NCBI GenBank assembly: GCA_019915015.1
Contig: JAHBBC010000033.1
Coordinates: forward strand, 338,147 to 402,146
Direction: 5' to 3'
From: Auriscalpium vulgare
Lineage: Eukaryota; Basidiomycota; Agaricomycetes; Russulales; Auriscalpiaceae
DNA length: 64,000 nt
Position numbers and translations under genes: made by a program. Each line of letters begins with the position of its first letter. The first letter of the stretch is position 1. Below, piece by piece: positions 1-13,197 of this stretch. The notes below the pieces were generated by a model. That model did not search any database. It saw nothing but the letters and a program-made list of their open reading frames with translations, and was not told the origin of the DNA.

Positions 1-605
1 TCTCGGTGGAGGACGAGGATTCTCAGCCGTTGCTGTCCGGTGGCGTGCAGCCGTCACGAACAATGAAATAGACAACTTCGTGTGCCACACGACGCAAGGG
101 ACGACAGCGGTATCTGCGGATGCAGGAATGGAGGCCGAGGACGCGGCAGTAGCTCTCAAGGTGCCGGTAGCCGGCGCGCAGGCATGGAATGCCCGCGCGC
201 GGAGCGACTCTTGGGGCGGGCATGGCTCACCGCGCAGCTAGAGGTTGCCCGCGATCGACAGCCGTCACCGCAGCCTATTATCTTTGTGATTCACCAGCCG
301 TGAACTTCGATTGGCGTCCTTTAATTCCGCATGTTCAGCGGTGTCGCATGTATTGATAAAAATGATAACTTTATAATTCTGTAGCATGAGTGAAGCTGAC
401 GCGATAGAGCGCTGAATGTTTAATACTGTCCGCACCGTAAAAGCAACGGACGCAAGTGAAGGAGACAACGTGACACGAATGTATGCAAGCAAATTGACAA
501 GGCTTGTAGGCCTGTACATGTGTCGACTCTATGGTATGTGGCTCGATTGACCTGCAGTAGATATCAATACATACACACGCAGGAGAGAAAATGCAATTAC
601 ATACC
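1..605. other. Intergenic sequence, no gene seen
   Basis: No convincing gene is visible. The first 40 bases resemble the promoter side of the secreted-protein gene at 19478 (both contain a GTGGAGGACGAG/ATGGAGGACGAG stretch followed by a CAGCC..TTGCT block), so a promoter relic is possible. Bases about 480-605 are the 3' flank of the DUF2235-WD40 gene on the minus strand. They share with the other copies a GAGGTA...CTGCAG...GAGTCGACAC block just after the stop codon. Confidence 0.4.
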
Positions 606-3600
606 TCAATCAACCTCAACATCCCAGATACGAACGGTTCCATCACTCGAGCCCGACGCGACGAGCTTACCATCCGGCGAGTATGCAACAGAGAGGACCC
701 AACCTGTGTGCCCTCTCAACGGCCCCACCACCGTCTCCCCCGTCCGGGCATCCCAGATGCGAAGCGTCGTGTCCCACGAGCCAGAGACAATGCGCTTGCC
801 ATCGGGGGAGAATGCAACAGACCATACCGAAGCTGTGTGCCCCGTGTACGGCACTGCCACCGCCTCCCCCGTCTGGGCATCCCAGATGCGAATTGTGTCG
901 TCTAACGAGCCCGAGACGACGCGCGTGCCGTCGGGGGAGAAGGCGACAGACTTTACCGAAGTCATGTGCCCCGTGAACGGCCCCGCTACCGTCTCCCCCG
1001 TCTGGGCATCCCAGATGCGAATCGTCTCGTCGGCCGAGCCAGAGACAACGCGCGTGCCATCGGGGGAGAACGCGGCATGCCATACCAGTTCTGTGTGCCC
1101 CGTGAACGGGCCTTCCACCGTCTCCCCCGTCTGGGCATCCCAGATGCGAATCGTGTCGTCGGACGAGCCCGAAACGATGCGCGTGCCATCGGGGGAGAAA
1201 GCGACAGACCATACTGAATCTGTGTGCCCCGTCAACGGGCCTGCCACCGTCTCCCCCGTCTGGGCATCCCAAATGCGAATGGTTGTGTCGGATGAGCCCG
1301 AGACGACGCGCGTGCCATCGGGGGAGAAGGCGACAGAAAGGATCAACCTGTTGTGCCCCGTGAACGGCGCTCCCACCGTCTCCCCTGTATGTACATCCCA
1401 GATTCGGACTGTACCGTCGTGAGAGCCCGACGCGATGTGCTTTCCGTCGGGAGAGAATGCTACCGAGTGGACTTGGTCCTCGTGTCCTCGATATACCCTA
1501 AGTTCTGAAGGCCGCATATGTCAATAAAACAGCGCGCAGATGAGAATTGCTCGCACAACTTACCGCGGAACATTTTGACAAAGTCCCTGTAGATTTTGGC
1601 AGTAGCTGGAGAGTGTTTGAGCACGGAAACGAGCTCCCGTGGCCGTCGTCCCGAGTATTGAGTAGCTGAGAATGGACCAATCGCCACGATTGCCGTTGCC
1701 AAGACACGGCAGGAGGTCACATTGTACTTCGAACTCTCAAGAGTATCGAACAAGACTCTTCCAGCATCTGGAGCGGTTGCAAGCGAGACTCGGCCGGGTT
1801 CTGTGAAAGCCTCAGTCACTTATATTGTCACGACAGACGTGGAGTAAAGAGTACCTGAAAGGACCAACCCTTCCAGAATCTCCCGGTGCGCTGTAGAAAG
1901 TGATGTTTTCTCTGTAGAGGCTGCTTCCTGGAGCTCAGCGATAGTGGTGACAGCCGAACGATACGGGTCAGGCTCGAGGACCGCCTTATAGTCTTCCCAG
2001 GTTTGACTGGTGGGCAAACGAGCGAAGGGCTGGTAGTCTGACCTCCGCATGCTTCGAGTGGTCTGAGCACTCTCCGCACTCTCCGTGTTGATACCCATGC
2101 GCTCGAACACCGATTCATGGATCATCTGGCCTGGCTTTACCTGGCGCGCAGCACCGCGATGGGGAGGCCTAGTCATGTATAAGCCCTCGACGAGGAAAGA
2201 ACGGCGGAGGTGACAAACCAACGGATCGTACTCTCTCGATCTCTGTACGACAGCCGGCGGTAAGGCAACAGATCAACAAACTTATAGAAGTGTCCGACAG
2301 AGAGATTGAGCTCGAGCTCTTTCCATTGATTTGTCTGCGGCGACACGCGAAGCCCATTCGTCATGCCTTCGTATTTCATCCAGCGCAGGGCAGGCCCAAA
2401 GTGATTGGCCTCAGGATTAAGGACATTTCCGCCGCCACTATGCAGGTAGTCAGCGTGGCGCAAAGCAGATCAATCTCAGGTGCGTACATGTCGGAATGCG
2501 AGCCTGAAAACCATACCTCCTTGATGTTCCCTTTCGAGTCGCTGCCTTTGACGTTGTCCCTAGCATTTTCACCTTTCTCGACATTGACGGGGCCTTCACT
2601 GACGCCGGGGGGTCTACTGACTTCCGCGGTATGGGTTCTAGCTTGAGCACCTCCACCGCCACTAAGGAGGAATTAGCGCATTTCAAAGCATAGAAATTGT
2701 AACTACAGTGCGTACACATTTGAATGTGAGGCTACGTTGTCTTCGAGAGCATCTGGACCGTCGCCTCCATTAGCAAGTTCCGGCAAAAATTTGCCACGTT
2801 TTTCATCGAGCGCAAGACCATGACGAAAGAAGCAGACATGTCGCATGCCTGTTGTCGTCTCCGCCAGGCTCGGCCCTTTAGAAAGTCCGATTGACGAAAC
2901 CGTATCCCTGCCAAACAAGCATGAGACATCGTACTACAAACACATCGTATGGTACTCACCATGCGCCCACAAAATGGACCCTCACGTCCTTCCTCGACAG
3001 TGTATCTTTGAACCGAGCACATAGGTCAGTCTGCTTCTTCGTAGTCTCGGGATCCTGTCCTTTTCTCGTTGAGGTCTGCCCTTGACCTGACCGCTGTTGT
3101 CTTGAGGTCGTCGAGGAATAGAGTTCGTACGCACTATGATAATTGAAGCCGCTGGATAGATGTGATAAAGCAGAAAGACGCACAACTGGATCTGGTTGTT
3201 ATTGCCCTTGTGCAAGAGGCCGACCTATATATGCTAGCGTGAGGTATCGCTAAGTCAGACCAGTCTCGAGGCCGTACCTTTTCTATCATGCCCGCGATGA
3301 CACGAGCTTGGTATGCTCCACGAGAGAACCCTGCCAAGGAGGTGAGCCCACACGAACGTGACAACTTCGCATCGCGCACCAAATAAGAATATCTTATCGC
3401 CATCTTGATAGTTCTCGGACAGCCACTGATAGGCGTTGAGGACATTTTTCTTGAAGCTCCTATACTAAGACTTAATCGAAGCAATGAGATAGAGGGAGGA
3501 CTGAGCATACCATGCGAACATCAAGTCAGTCTGGTGTTTAACGGCCTGTTTCCAGCGCGATGGATTGTACCACTTGGCGTCCTCGGGCACGTAAGTGCCG

Positions 3601-3963
3601 ATCCCGCTGTCGTAGTAGGTGAGTTGCTCGTCATCTTTGATGAGGCTCTTATAGAGCTCGACGACATTCGTGTTCTGTAGATGTGTTAGTCCGGTGCGAA
3701 AGAAAGAAGGGTGATGGCACCTTTTCGCTGAATTGATTGGATGTGCCGTCGATGCAGACAACGAGATTTCTGCCTTTCCCACCCTTCGGATGTGGGGAGC
3801 ACCTGCAAGACCCGCTCGACCCTTGCGAAATGCCACCATCCTGCCAGTGTTCTTCGGGCACTGGCGAAGGCGGCTGAGGGGCGCCGGTGCCACCTTCCGC
3901 ACTCGTAGGTGGCCAATCCCGCCGCTTACTGAGAAGCTTTTTTAAACAGGACAAGATGGGCAT
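606..3963 (-). CDS. DUF2235 hydrolase-WD40 fusion protein, copy A (intact)
   Basis: About 11 exons. ATG at 3963 (MPILSCLKK), stop TGA at 606-608. A variable Ser/Pro-rich leader precedes the DUF2235 (Tle1-type alpha/beta hydrolase) start motif RNLVVCIDGTSNQFSEK. Next come NTNVVELY and YYDSGIGTYV, the nucleophile elbow GFSRGAYQARVIAGMIEK (about 3290-3350), FVGAW/DTVSSIG, and GSHSDM/GGGN, so Ser, Asp and His of the expected triad are present. A linker (about 1500-2200) leads to seven WD40 blades in one uninterrupted exon (about 610-1500), each near [28 protein letters not shown]. The family relation to type VI secretion phospholipase effectors is established. A role as an intracellular lipase or esterase switched by ligand binding to the propeller is inference. 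Introns are short, e.g. 3675-3720. Exon limits in the 2450-2750 stretch are the least certain. Confidence 0.85.
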
Positions 3964-5480
3964 GGAGATTCAGAGGCGAGAGTGAGGGGGGGAACGAGGG
4001 GCAAAGGGCAAGGAGAGCCGCACGACATTCACATTGTGCTATGCGGACATATCGCCTGTCAAGGAAGGTTTAATGATGGAAGACGAGATATTGGCGCCTC
4101 AATGACGCCCACATAAAAAAGTCAATGAAAAGTTGATGTGGGAGGACGCCGCATGTACGCCGACGCTCTTGTATTGTACAGTTCGCCCGAGAGTGGATCC
4201 GGAGACCCCCACGTTCTGTCGGCCACCGGTTTCGCACCGGTACCCCCGATGGGCGCACCAGAATTCCATCCAATGCGCGGCGGTGTTGGCACCAAGAGCG
4301 CAGGGCTGCATGGGAGGAAGAGCGCGCATGGCGGTGAGATGAGGCTGACGCGGTGCGCATCATGGCGGTGTTCCATGCCAGCGTTCCACTATTCCCGTTC
4401 GCGACGGAGCGACTAGTCAGAAGGCAAACACCGCATGACACACCAGTGCGATCGCTATTTGGCGTTTAATGCATGCTGTCGTCTAGTAGGTGACCGCAGG
4501 GAAATTTTGAAGATGTAGGCATTGGCGCTGGTCGACGCAGGCATTGTCGGAACTCGCCAGGGTTCCTGAACGCGGAGAAGGCGGTCTCGAGCTCAGCGAG
4601 GAGGAGGGCTGAAGCTTCTGCAGGCGCAGCGTTAGCGTGTAATATCCCGTTAGGCGTTATTACTACGCACCGCTATGCCGACCTGGCATCCTTGGTGAGA
4701 GTGTCACACACTGCCCTCGCGAGACGTCCAATGAGGCACTTCAAACTCCTGCTCACCACGATGCACGAGGAGATGTAAGTAACGCACTAGGTGATCTGTC
4801 GACGCCGCTCGCAGCGACTGCATGGATGGAGCGAGGAGGCATAGTGGTGAACCGAGCTGGCGCTGGTTGCATTGAGTGTCGGTAGGTGTCGGTGCGCTCT
4901 GTAGCCTGGGAGTGAATGCTGCTTCAAACGCACAAAACTCGTAGGTAGTACTTGTGCGACCGACCTTCGGCACAGCTGCCATGCATGAAAATCCGAGTTG
5001 CCAGCGTACGCCGAGAGCTAGCTGGCGCTCAAACGATGATTTATGGACAGGCGGTTAGGTACAAGAACGGGCTGCGGTTCTGCTGCGGTCGACGGGAAGA
5101 GCTCGGATAGGATAGGATAGGATTAAACCCGCAGGGGTCCCGATGAGGAACATCATCAGCAAAAGTGCCGAAGTCGCGCGAAGGCGCCTATGCCTTCCCG
5201 ATCGGGACGCGCCTCGGATGGTCTCGCATGGGGCTCGCATGGGACACCCCGGTCTGGGATTGGACCCAGGTTGGAACTGAAGGCACAGGAGCCGTAGCAC
5301 GTAGATAGCATGTAGTACAGTAGCGGGCTGCGATAAATACACTAAAAATAAGAGAAAATAAAGCTGCGTGAGCCCAGCACCGTCAGGACTCGGCAAAGCC
5401 TTTGCTCTCGTCGTTTTCGTCCTCCTACGGCCCCAAATTACCATCCTCTGCACGGAAGGCAACGCCAGCTTCGGCTTCGT
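3964..5480. other. Intergenic sequence upstream of copy A
   Basis: This contains the presumed promoter of copy A, but no clear TATA box near 3964. No gene could be supported. A (GGATA)n tract lies at 5105-5122. Confidence 0.4.
5105..5122. repeat. GGATAG tract with AACCCGCA downstream
   Basis: Three and a half units of GGATA are followed, five bases later, by AACCCGCA. The same arrangement recurs at 62108-62125, which suggests one dispersed repeat end rather than two independent microsatellites. Confidence 0.5.
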
Positions 5481-8400
5481 GTGCTCACGCGCTCGCCGAG
5501 CCTCGAGCGCAGCAAGTCACGCAGAATGCGCATGCCGTCCGTGTCGACGCTTGTCTCGGGGTCCGCAGACCGCGAGAATCACGGCGGGCTGGCAAGCGAC
5601 AGCGAAACGCTGCCCGACCATGCGCCAGATGCGGGCATGGTCCTCGCAGCCCGTTCTTCGGTTCCGGAGCCGGCCTGTGTGACACCACACCGCGCATATC
5701 CCCGGCGCTCCTCGAGCCCACATGCGAGTCGACCAACACTTGGTGAACTGTCGCCGTGACGCCCGGATTCGGAATGTGCTCGCCACATAGTTCCTCCCTT
5801 CTCGCTCCAACGCGGCGTAGCCGCGTACCTCATATGCCACTCCCAACAACTCCGTGCGCCGCTGCAGGCCTCTCGCACGCGAGGGCAATTTGCTTCAACT
5901 TGAATGTCCAGGAATGATGCCAGTGTCGTGCGCACTCGTGAGACGGTCAGCCGCCCGACCGCCACGCCGCCTCGAGGATTTTCTGCGCGCAATGTCAGTG
6001 TCTACTGACCAGCGTAAGATTGCGCGCCTGCAGCAGTAAGACCGTGCGCAAGGCAATGGTCGTCACCGAGCGGATGCTGGAGCCTCGTATGTGATGCCGT
6101 CGTGGCGAGACCGTCACGACGACGGTATTTGCACGCCACGGCACGTCAACGTGGCGGTGCAGTGGCCAAAAGCCACACTGCGTTGGAGGCCGCGCGCCTG
6201 GCGCTGGACGACGCGCAACAAGTCAGAAATGCCGGACGAGTGCAATTGATATAGCTCCATACCTTGACCTTCGCGCCGCGCGGACTGGCCAGTGGCCACA
6301 TTTCCTCCTCGCAGGTAGGACCGGGCGATCCACCGTTGCCCTGGCGCGCTTGGTGGGATGGCTGGCGAGTGTCGACGTGGCGTTGTCGTCGCGCGCGCGC
6401 GCTCTGTGGGACAACCAACGCAGCGCATTGATGGTGACACGACCGCGCCTTGAACCTGGTTGGTGCGCAGCATCGTCAGCGTCCACGAAAGACCACAAGT
6501 CGGGCAGCCGCGTACCTCTCGCAGCGTGCGCCTACGTGCGATGTCGTCCACGACACGCTCCGATTCTCCTGCCCTCAGCCTCTCGATACGCCTGCGCGCC
6601 GCTGCCGCTGCTCACGACACGGCAGCGCAGGATGTTGCGCACGGTTCCTGGCGGCCAACACCGTCGAACAGCGGCACGTAACCGGCGTGTCGCGACAGCA
6701 GGGCTCGCCGTTCTCGCTGGGCGGCCCTGGGCGCTGCGGACGTGCTGTCGCCGCAGTCAGACCTGGGCACGCGTGCGGACGACTTGGAAAGCGTCGCGAG
6801 CTCGGAGGACGACATGTTCGCTCGGGCGCAGATAGCGGAGGGTGGCATTGCCGGGGGATCCAACGAGTGCGTCGGGCTGCGAGCACCACAGACTCTGCGC
6901 GCGAACAAGCGCGGTGTCTATGGATGGCCGGTGGGAGGACCGCCAATGAGCATCGCGGGACGACTGAAAGCGGATGACGATGTACCTTTTCGCAAGGTCG
7001 ACTCGCCCTCCGTGCTGTGTGCGTCGTGTCGTGTTGGCGGGAGGTGGGGACGGCCGGATGGGACGACAGGATGGCGGACGGACGAGATATTCGCGTAGTA
7101 GCTAGCACCAATCGATGTGAATGGGCGCATTTTGGAGGCAGGGCATTTGTGACTGAAATGCGCGATTTGGCGGACGGGTCACCGAGGGCCTCGGGTCCGT
7201 GTGCAGGCAATGGCGTCGAATTAGCGTGTAGGAGGGCGACGAAGTCGTCGGAAAATCGCAGTTTGTGCATCAAATTGAGGAGGTCAGTCAAGGGCTCACC
7301 AATGAGCTCGTCAAGCCGCACCGCAGCCCGTCCCGCAGACGCGGTATCGAGCAACGGGTCCACGTCGCCCCGCTGCCTCTTCCGCTCTCGCACCGCCCGT
7401 TGCACCCGTCCTTGGCAGAATGCAGCGAGGGCAACCGCCTGCCGAGCTGCGCGTCGCTTTCACAGAAGACGCTGACAACTTTCTCGTTGAGTCAGCAGTT
7501 GGGCAGCTTGCCGGCGGGGAAGAGCGCGTCGGGCTCGTCGTCCGTGTCTAGGGTCGCAGTGAACAACTCGTCCTTGCCGCAGGTTGATGGTTGTTCAGGT
7601 GGCATGGCTATGCATCGAGCCTTGCGTGCAGGGCGCCGCGCCACGAGGCGCCGGATTTGAAACATGGAAGATGGAGGGCAAAGTCTCCGCGTATGAACAG
7701 CAAAGCGCAGAGGAAGACGTAGGGTCCCGGAAAATAGAAATCACCCGCTACGGTAGGAAGACACGCTAGCCTTGACGTGAGCTCGATGGCGTGGTTCCCT
7801 CTGCGTGCTCCTGTGAACTTGCGCTGGCCGTGGACGAGTTCTTGTGGAAAGTGAAGCGGCAGGCGTGCGTGGGCAGAGCTTGCCGAGTCGCTCCTTGTCT
7901 CGCAGAGCCAGAGGCGTCTTCAGCACAAGGAATGCGGTGTGCGGCAATTGGAGGTGATGAGACGAGGAAGAGTGAGGTGGGTGCGGCAATTGGTTGCGAT
8001 TGTCGTTGGGGCGACGCGACCGCCTCCGATCCGACTCCGAGCTCGACGAATCCGACTCCGTGTCTGGCCTGCGCAAGCCGAGGTCCCGTTGTGGCGTCAC
8101 CGGTGAGGGGATGTATGCGCGTACTGCGGATGCGCGCTGCGTGCGTGTGAGGGTATGGGCCCTGCGCCAGCGGTCGTGTCGCCACTGCCATCTGTTACCG
8201 TCGAGGTCGAGGAGGACGATGACTCGGACAAGGGCACCTCCGGGACGGCCGTGGGCAGTGCACCTACGAGCGGGCTCAAGATGCCCATGTCATCGGCGAA
8301 GTGCGCGATGCTGTTCTCCGGGCCGCCCACACCTCGCGCGACGTGATAGGCGCAGGCGCATAGTTCTGCCGGCAAGGCCCGCGGCGTTCGACGCGCAGTT

Positions 8401-9130
8401 GCTCGTCGGCTGCGAGGGCACTGGATGTGAATGCGCACGGTCTGTGGAAGAGTGGGGGCGAGGAGATGCCGTTCTGCTGCGACGCGGATGCAGGCGCGGA
8501 GGCAGAGGCGGTGGAGGAGCCGCAATGCGGTCGGCGGGGGTATGGTGATCACGACGTTGCGTGCACGGACACATGACAGTGCCACGAGGTCTGGCTAGTT
8601 CTGAGAGAGATATCAGAAGAGTACAGGAGCGTGTAATTTAGGCCTCAAACGCACCTCATCGCGCGGTGCCCGATCAACTACACGTCTTGCCACGCGTTGC
8701 CGCCAAGATTTACCACAATAGATCTCCTTTTTGATATGTGAGCGGCGCAGGATGCCGATAGAAGGCAGAGTATCTGAACGAGGCGACGGTGCAGTGGCGG
8801 CTACAAGACGCGACAATCAGTCATGACTTGAAGAGCGACATTGCTGTCTCGCGACACACCTTGTCGCCGAGTCTTTGCAATATTACCTGCAGCTGGGTCG
8901 AGCTGTTGGGCGTTGCTGCGTGAGAGACGTCCACCGGAGGAACCAGCTGCAGGGGTGGCTGCAGTGTGCGCGGAAGTTGCAGTGGGCAGCGGCGTAGAGA
9001 CTTTGAGTGGGAGCGAGTAAAGTGGCGGTGCCGGCGTACGTGTTTGGTGGACGCGAGGGACTTGGATGTGACGCGGGTGCGTTGGGGTGGCTGTATGCGG
9101 AGCCGACTCTGACTCGGGCGCGTCGCGTTT
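5480..9130. other. GC-rich region with decayed coding-like sequence
   Basis: Medium-length open frames occur on both strands (e.g. minus 6575-7405, plus 6742-7098, minus 8097-8585). They overlap each other, lack recognisable domains and cannot be joined into one intron-exon model. Acidic, Ser-rich stretches near 6770-6830 and 8190-8250 look coding-like. I read it as an old, decayed gene or genes, or as compositional noise. Confidence 0.3.
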
Positions 9131-9150
9131 TCAAACTCCGGCAGCTCACC

Positions 9151-9836
9151 ATATATATAGGGTGGTGGAGCGCAATCGCGGTCTCATTGCCCTTTCCCCC
9201 CCTTCTTCATCCCTCCCACACCCATCCGCCTGTCTCTGTGCTGCCTGCCTCCCTGCCCGCGGCTGGATTTCTCATCAATCACCGAACTCTGCAGGTGAGC
9301 TCCCTTCCGCTTGCATCCTCCCATGTCAACTGACAAGGATCCCAGGTTGAGCGTTCACTGCGTCTTACAGGTACGCATATATTTACCACGTGCGTCTGTC
9401 ATCATTCAACATAGCTCACGCTCGCTGTTAGTAGTACCTTGCTCGCCCCGGGCTCGCTTCCTAGGTACGTGACCTCTCACTCTCGGCTTTCCGCATCTCA
9501 CCACACATCTGCAGGACTAACTTCACGACCATGAGGCCTCCACCCCGACGAGCATACAAGGTACGCTCATCCGTCGTGACTTGTTCTCCGGGGTTGCCTA
9601 ACATCCGTTCTGATGTGTCAGGTGTGCATATACCCTACGTCCCACCCTTCGTCGACAACACTCTCTGTGCTCATGTATGTGCTGCTTGTGTGTGAGGGTC
9701 TCCGGATCCATGTGCGGTGGTACTGCGTCAGGCAAGGTGAATGGTTTGCCCGATGTCGTGCAGGCGACGGTTCTCGATACAGTGTATATATACCTTACCG
9801 TAACCTCATGCAATATAAGATTTATTCTGCCTCATG
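9151..9836 (+). other. Orphan promoter and spliced-leader-like stretch
   Basis: A TATA-like ATATATATAG (9151-9160) is followed by a CT-rich tract and then closely spaced GT..AG units (e.g. from 9295, 9371, 9465). An ATG at 9531 (MRPPPRRAYK) is followed by a GTACGC donor. The open frame downstream runs out by 9836 without a known domain. It looks like the 5' end of a gene whose body is lost, but this is weakly supported. Confidence 0.3.
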
Positions 9837-9870
9837 AACTCCTACAGCCGTAAGATGGACTGCCCTCCGC

Positions 9871-10020
9871 TCGTATTGCATCACATAGCCATGCCTGCAC
9901 TAACCGAGTCTTGCCGCCTTGGCTAGGTCCCTAGTCTCACGTCGGCTTGTATTGCCTCGGATAGCCATGTGTGGCTATCCCAGTCTCGCAGCCGTGGCAA
10001 GGTCCCGAGACTCGGGAACT
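9871..10020. repeat. Imperfect tandem duplication, about 73 bp unit
   Basis: Two adjacent copies share the order GTATTGC, ATAGCCATG, AGTCT, GCCGTGGC/GCCTTGGC, AAGGTCCC/TAGGTCCC. A weaker third copy may follow to about 10085. Confidence 0.45.
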
Positions 10021-10834
10021 CAACCATTCGACATGAGGCTATCCGAGGTCGACCCGAGACCGACGACCGTGCCAGGGCCTGCCCAGGCTGGAGACCCGTC
10101 CAAGGTCCACCTGAGATCACGTGAGTCTATCTGAGACCACGGCCCTTTTGCTGATGATAGCGGGGGCCCGCGCTACGCAGATGGCGCTGTACATACAACG
10201 ACATACAAAATCTACGCCACGGATGACACAACCCCAAGACTGCTTCGTAAATGCCGCGCATAGGTCGGGACAACCTGTGAAAAAGCAAAAACCCACAGAA
10301 CGGAGAAATATCACGACAAAGACAGGCCTTAAACGGAGATCTAGATCTCAGGGCAGAGGTCGGGTCGCGACTCCCTCTCTCCGAGTCTCCGGCCTAGGTC
10401 TCCCTAGCGTGCACCCGTCGAGACCGTCTCTCTGGCTGCCCGCTCGGACTATATGGGGTTCCACCCTCTCAGCTGCGTCTCGCCTCCCAGAGTGAGCCTC
10501 GTCTCCTCCAACTCACGACCCGAGGAGACCGCGTCTCTCCCCTGCCACGTTAGCTCTTGCGGACGACCCGCAGAGCTATTCACGACACCAGCGCGAGCCG
10601 CTCGTCAACCTGCTACGCCTAGAACCGCGACCGACGGCACACTGGCAATAGGTGATGACGAGGCGTGCTGGCGTCCCATGCCCTCGCCTGGAGCGACTAA
10701 GTAGGCACCAGCAAGGCCGACGAGTGGTGTGAGGAGTGCACGATAGGTGGAGGACATTTGTGCGCCCGGAGGAGCAACAATAGCACTTGGAAAGGAGGAT
10801 GAGGCCGAGGAAGACAACAGCGTCTCAACGCCTC
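10021..10834. other. Intergenic sequence, no gene seen
   Basis: No gene is supported. An 18-bp stretch at 10337-10354 built on AGATCTAGATCT recurs inverted at 18154-18171. A short minus-strand frame (10605-10817) shares a Ser/Ala-rich motif with bases about 12425-12480, suggesting a small duplicated fragment. Confidence 0.35.
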
Positions 10835-11289
10835 CCTAACCGAATCCTTCACGCATGTTCCGATTCCGCTGTCGTAGTATGTGAGCTGCCCAGCATTGTC
10901 CTCGAGACGACTATAGAGCTCGACGACATTGGTATTCTAAGCAAAGGTGCATCAGACACAGTGCATGGAATAAATTCAGAGCATACCTTTCTGCTGAATT
11001 GATTAGCAGTGCCGTCGATACAGACGACGAGGTTTCTGCCCCTCTGGCCGTCGGGAGGTGGGAGGCACTTGCAAGACGGCCCCTTTACTTGCGCCCCTGG
11101 AGGTGCCTTCTCCGGGCCTGCGGGCGTAATACGAGGATCTTCGCCCGGTTTCTCGGTTGTCGGTATCGTGCGAGTTGGTGAGACATCTAGTGTTGCCGCA
11201 TGAGGTGCAGGCAGGTTTGGAAGGAAAGAAGAGCGGCCATGGGCGTACCCCTTTCGCAGCCGACCACGCAAGGAAGAAAATATGCCCAT
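10835..11289 (-). pseudogene. DUF2235 hydrolase-WD40 5' relic, copy B
   Basis: Reading leftwards from the ATG at 11289 (MGIFSSLRGRLRK), exon 1 ends at RNLVVCIDGTANQFSRK. A normal intron (GTATGC..TTAG, about 10937-10987) follows. Exon 2 begins NTNVVELYSRLEDNAGQL and runs through YYDSGIGTCV to about 10839, where similarity stops. The nucleophile elbow, the rest of the hydrolase and the WD40 part are missing. With only the first two exons left, it is a truncated pseudogene. Confidence 0.8.
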
Positions 11290-12724
11290 GAAAACTCAAA
11301 GACGTGAAGAGGACACGGCAGGGATGGGAGGATGGAGGAGGGGGGCATGAACGTGGCGTTGCGGCTTGCATACCAACGCCTCCGAAGGGCTGACGCTCGC
11401 GAGGGATGAATTTTTTTGACAGCGTGTCAAGGGTGTCAAGTGGGCGTCCAGGTGAAGGCACGTATCTGTGCGTGTATTGTGTAGATAAAATTCAAGCTCT
11501 GCTGTGATGTCGCCGGGAGAACGAGCGTTGAAGCAGACTCAGGCGTGACCCTGGAATGATACCTGCCGCTCCGGGGTCAGTGGTGAAGAATTATGTTCCA
11601 GTACTCACAGTATGGCACTCGTCAGGCGTCTCTACCCACTTAACGACATATCCGAGGACAGCTAGGCGCACAAGTCGAAACGTTCAAGGTCCATTACCAT
11701 CTTCTGCCACTGACTCGGATTTGCTCCAATTGTATCTTGGGGCGCCATGAGAAAAGCGCGAGAGGTGGGATAGTCCTTGGTATGCGTTCGGAGAGGCTGC
11801 TGTTCGAGGAAGGGATTGCCGAATCAGTGCCGATGGTCGATCAACAGCGCGGATCAACCGCCTTCAAAGTTTTATTTCATCGCGCGGACCTCCACTCATC
11901 AATCTCTCTCGCCACCCTCGCCACCATTATTTCAACCTAGTGCCAACCTACACAGGGGCCCGTTCCTGCCAAATTGACGACATGGATTGGTTACTGCGTA
12001 CTCCTGCCGCCTCTTGGATCCTTACTGCCTCCATGCGCTCATCTTACTCCTCAATGCCTCACTGACACACGCTTGAAACCGCCTCGCATTCGATCCTCCA
12101 TTCTTACGCCCCAGATCGTCAACTACTGCCAGATTATGAGAAGAGAGAGCGCCACGTAGGCCAGTGTGACTTGGCTGAGGGTATGCGATTGCGGTGCGCG
12201 AGCTCCCGTCAATATTCAATCCGCACTTGTGCTGATGCTAACCTCTCCTCTCTATAACTAGATCCAGGGAGCTTCCTAGGACCCTATTTCGCTCTACAAT
12301 CTACCCATGTCGACTACCAAGCTGCACGCTGTCCCGACGTTTACCGCTCCCTCGCCCCCCGCAGATCTTGCGTCGACGCCCACCCAGAGCGCTCTTCGTA
12401 CGTGCCGACTATGAACAGATGATTATACACTCGTCCGGAGGAGCGTCAATAGAAGTTGTCAGGGAGGATGAGGCTGAGGAAGGACCGCTCGCTGGCCAGA
12501 CACTATGCCAGTTGTCGCCATACCGCCCTTTTTCTAGCCATCGGATATGCTCACGGGTCGCGCGCGGCCCTGTTGGAGCCAACTCAAAAGCAGAGAGCGT
12601 TCAGCGCTGAACGCTCTAGCCTGGAGCCGAAATCTGCGATGAACCGCCGGACTTGACGACGACGACGTCGATGCGTGCGGCTCAGTTCCCTGGGGAATGC
12701 ACAACTTTTCCGCCGCCGCTCGGG
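11290..12724. other. Intergenic sequence, no confident gene
   Basis: This is the 5' flank of the copy B relic and then unassigned sequence. A possible short first exon starts at an ATG at 12307 (MSTTKLHAVPTFTAP) with a GTACGT donor, but no continuation was found. Confidence 0.3.
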
Positions 12725-12797
12725 CGACATGACAATTTGCATCTGGGATGCCCAGACGGGGGAGACAGTGGCAGGATTGTTCATGGGGCATACAGGT
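12725..12797 (+). pseudogene. WD40 blade relic
   Basis: The frame reads [24 protein letters not shown] and then meets a stop, so it is one partial blade in the style of the copy A/C/D propellers. Upstream sequence is unrelated. It pairs with the relic at 15219-15400: together they would flank about one missing blade. Confidence 0.7.
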
Positions 12798-13197
12798 TAA
12801 CTTGGATTTACTCTGTCGTGCTGCATCTGCATACTCCGTCTGTGATTTCTCTGACATTATTTCGCTGCCCTGTAGGTCAACCGGCATTGCATACGATCGT
12901 TTACTCTTGTGCAGGCATCCAATGTCTATTTACTTGTCGTAAGTACTGTCCTTACTGGTCCCGTTGCTTTCACGTAGCGGACAATGTTGAACACATTCCC
13001 ACTGTCGATCTAATGCTGGACACTGCTGCCAGTGTCCCTCGCACACATATGAATTGTCAGCATATGATGTAGACAATACTTTTCTTCGCGGCCGGTATGG
13101 CCACAAACCTAGCCTCCGTCATGCTGAATTCTCCGCGAACAACGGGACCCTGGGTGTGCGGGCCTTTACTAAAGGATGACAACCCTGCGCGCGTGTT

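Noticed and set aside
520..1422. 300-codon plus-strand frame opposite the WD40 exon of copy A
   Set aside because: It is the mirror of the repetitive WD40 coding sequence. The minus strand carries clear blades and splice sites.
6575..7405. 276-codon minus-strand gene
   Set aside because: An overlapping plus-strand frame is equally coding-like, no splice model continues it upstream, and no domain is visible.
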